This document shows positions 62,718 to 64,000 of a DNA stretch of 64,000 bases, piece by piece. The stretch's first letter is position 1. The number at the start of each line of letters is the position of its first letter. Position numbers and translations under genes: made by a program. The DNA is taken from contig JAPSLU010000005.1 in assembly GCA_031180405.1 (NCBI GenBank), positions 1 to 64,000 of the forward strand. Direction: 5' to 3'. This DNA is from Bacillus sp. (in: firmicutes) (lineage in GTDB: Bacteria > Bacillota > Bacilli > Bacillales > Bacillaceae). The notes below the pieces were generated by a model. It worked only from the letters and a program-made list of their open reading frames with translations. It searched no databases and was not told the DNA's origin.

Positions 62718-64000
62718 TTGAAAAGGTCAAACATGAGAGTGCTATCGTTTTTAGTTATTTTTTCTTTCGTTTTACAGCTTTTTTCGGGGTTTGTTCCAAA
62801 TGCAAGCGTTAGCGCGGAAGTGACGAGTCCAATAATCAATGATGATGGGACTGTTACGTTTTCTTATGAGGGGGATGCAACATCTGTTAAGGTAGCTGGC
62901 AGCTTTACAGAGTGGCAAACAGGGGCTCTTGATATGACAGAAGAGTCTGATGGATTATGGACACTAACCAAAGAGCTTGCTGAAGGAACTTATGAATATA
63001 AGTTTATTGTGGATGAAGAATGGATAACGGACCCAGCTAATGCTAAACAAGCCAATGGGAATTCTGTATTTACAATTGGTGAGGCCAAAACACCTGCTGT
63101 GACAAGCCCTGTTATAAACGGGGATGGAACGGTTACATTCAATTACGAAAGTAAAGGGGAAACCGCACTATATGTAATTGGTAGTTTTAATAACTGGGAT
63201 TTAACAACAGCAGTTGAAATGACGGAGAAAGATGGTATTTACTCTGCTACTCTTTCAGACCTTGAACCAGGTGAGTACGAATACAAATTTGTTCAGAATA
63301 ACCGTACATGGGATGAATCAGTAACAGACCCTGTAAATCCAAACACAAAAAATGGTAACTCTGTTTTTCAACTTATTAAGCTTGTAAGTCCTGTTTTAAA
63401 TGAAGATGGAAGTGTAACATTTAGCTACAAAAAGACAAATGAGACTGCAGCTTTTCTAATCGGTAGTTTTAACAATTGGGATATTGCAACAGCTGTTGAA
63501 ATGACGTTAAAAGATGGTGTGTTCACGGCAACCCTTCCAGACCTTCAACCTGGTGACTACCAGTATAAATTCATTTTTAATAATCGCAGTTGGGATGAAA
63601 ACAGTACAGATCCATTGAATCCAAATACAGCAGATGGGAATTCAATCTTTACAATTGAATCACCAGAGCCAGTAAAGGTTCAATCTGCATTAATGGATTC
63701 ACTTACTGAAATTTTGCTTACAACAAATAAGAAGTTTGGGGAACAAGAATTTGTGCTAACGGATAAGACTTCTAACGAGGTCATTGACACAATAACTACT
63801 AACATCAGTGATAAAAAAGCCAAACTTACAATTGCTGATGATCAGAGCATTGATGTACGAAACGTGTATGAAGTTTCATTAGGGCAATCAGAGGGCCAAA
63901 AAGTAACTATGCGCAATGTCCTGAATGATGACAGCTTTTATTATGATGGAGATGATTTAGGTTATTCCTACTCTTCTAGCGAAACAACCTTCAAGTTATG
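62718..64000 (+). CDS. Secreted pullulanase, 3' end outside the window
   Basis: Extracellular alpha-1,6-glucan debranching enzyme (GH13 type I). TTG 62718 follows GGGGGAGG by 9 bases. Signal peptide VLSFLVIFSFVLQLFSGFVPNASVSA (in parts: VLSFLVIFSF, ASVSA). Three tandem CBM48/AMPK-type modules follow, at about residues 37-125, 128-222 and 224-315; the second and third share SPVxNxDGxVTF and GSFNNWD. Then comes the pullulanase N2 start DSFYYDGDDLGYSYSSSETTFKL. The frame runs off at base 64000 with 427 complete codons before the catalytic domain. Confidence 0.9.
   Translation, partial: MKRSNMRVLSFLVIFSFVLQLFSGFVPNASVSAEVTSPIINDDGTVTFSYEGDATSVKVAGSFTEWQTGALDMTEESDGLWTLTKELAEGTYEYKFIVDEEWITDPANAKQANGNSVFTIGEAKTPAVTSPVINGDGTVTFNYESKGETALYVIGSFNNWDLTTAVEMTEKDGIYSATLSDLEPGEYEYKFVQNNRTWDESVTDPVNPNTKNGNSVFQLIKLVSPVLNEDGSVTFSYKKTNETAAFLIGSFNNWDIATAVEMTLKDGVFTATLPDLQPGDYQYKFIFNNRSWDENSTDPLNPNTADGNSIFTIESPEPVKVQSALMDSLTEILLTTNKKFGEQEFVLTDKTSNEVIDTITTNISDKKAKLTIADDQSIDVRNVYEVSLGQSEGQKVTMRNVLNDDSFYYDGDDLGYSYSSSETTFKL

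Overview
The window is about 64 kb of AT-rich chromosomal DNA from a spore-forming, aerobic member of the Bacillaceae (Bacillus in the broad sense). Evidence for this: an alpha/beta-type SASP, two YjcZ-type tiny sporulation proteins, a Spo0E-family phosphatase, TnrA-type nitrogen control, RNase J, LigD and Bacillus-style ribosome binding sites. No phage, transposase, plasmid or CRISPR feature was seen. The lineage looks like a plant-polysaccharide user. I do not assign a species.

Layout. 1-1.4 kb: 3' part of a GH52 beta-xylosidase. 1.6-6.4 kb: Gfo/Idh/MocA oxidoreductase, YkgB-like lactonase, ABC exporter, YaaH/SatP-type acetate transporter. 6.4-9.2 kb: a phased 20-21 bp tandem repeat, an arginine-type operator and rocF-rocD. 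9.5-26.1 kb: a large L-arabinose block. It has a three-component sugar sensor (araP-araS-araT), a ChvE/GguAB-type ABC importer (araE-araG-araH), the AraR repressor, egsA with a HAD phosphatase, and araB-araD-araA. At least three copies of an AraR-like operator and several TGTAAGCG (cre-like) motifs tie the block together. 26.3-28.3 kb: SASP, an alanyl-tRNA editing protein and a well-supported 6S RNA. 28.3-31.2 kb: XylR/XylB with a xyl operator between them and no xylA. 31.2-34.2 kb: VanW protein, a secreted protein of unknown function, a BASS-family transporter.

34.2-36.9 kb: TPP riboswitch, ylmB, tenA, then a decayed thiZ relic and a tRNA-like RNA lacking canonical features. 37.1-41.6 kb: SurA-N lipoprotein and a proline operon (proC-type, proB, proA) without a visible T-box. 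41.8-43.8 kb: a 53-aa DUF1540 gene with a ribosome-site-sequestering leader hairpin, then glnK-amtB under two TnrA/GlnR boxes. 44-46.2 kb: copC-copD and two YjcZ genes. 46.5-53.9 kb: small hypothetical genes, an M42 peptidase, YxcD, a GNAT protein, an RNase J paralogue, a class D sortase with its LPDTA-bearing substrate, YmaF. 53.9-56 kb: thiC with TPP riboswitch and terminator. 56-62.5 kb: MOSC protein, Spo0E, tnrA (perfect TnrA box at about -50), FbpA, nucleotidyltransferase, MarR, LigD, HAD phosphatase. 62.6-64 kb: start of a secreted pullulanase with cre-like sites, cut by the window edge.

How it fits together. Xylan, arabinan and alpha-glucan breakdown and pentose uptake are controlled by substrate-specific repressors (AraR, XylR), an extracellular sugar sensor and probable CcpA sites. 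Nitrogen control (TnrA, PII, AmtB) and thiamine salvage plus de novo pyrimidine synthesis (two TPP riboswitches) form two further circuits. Six intergenic copies of one imperfect palindromic repeat and one copy of a second family are scattered between genes. All identifications are by eye; no database search was run.
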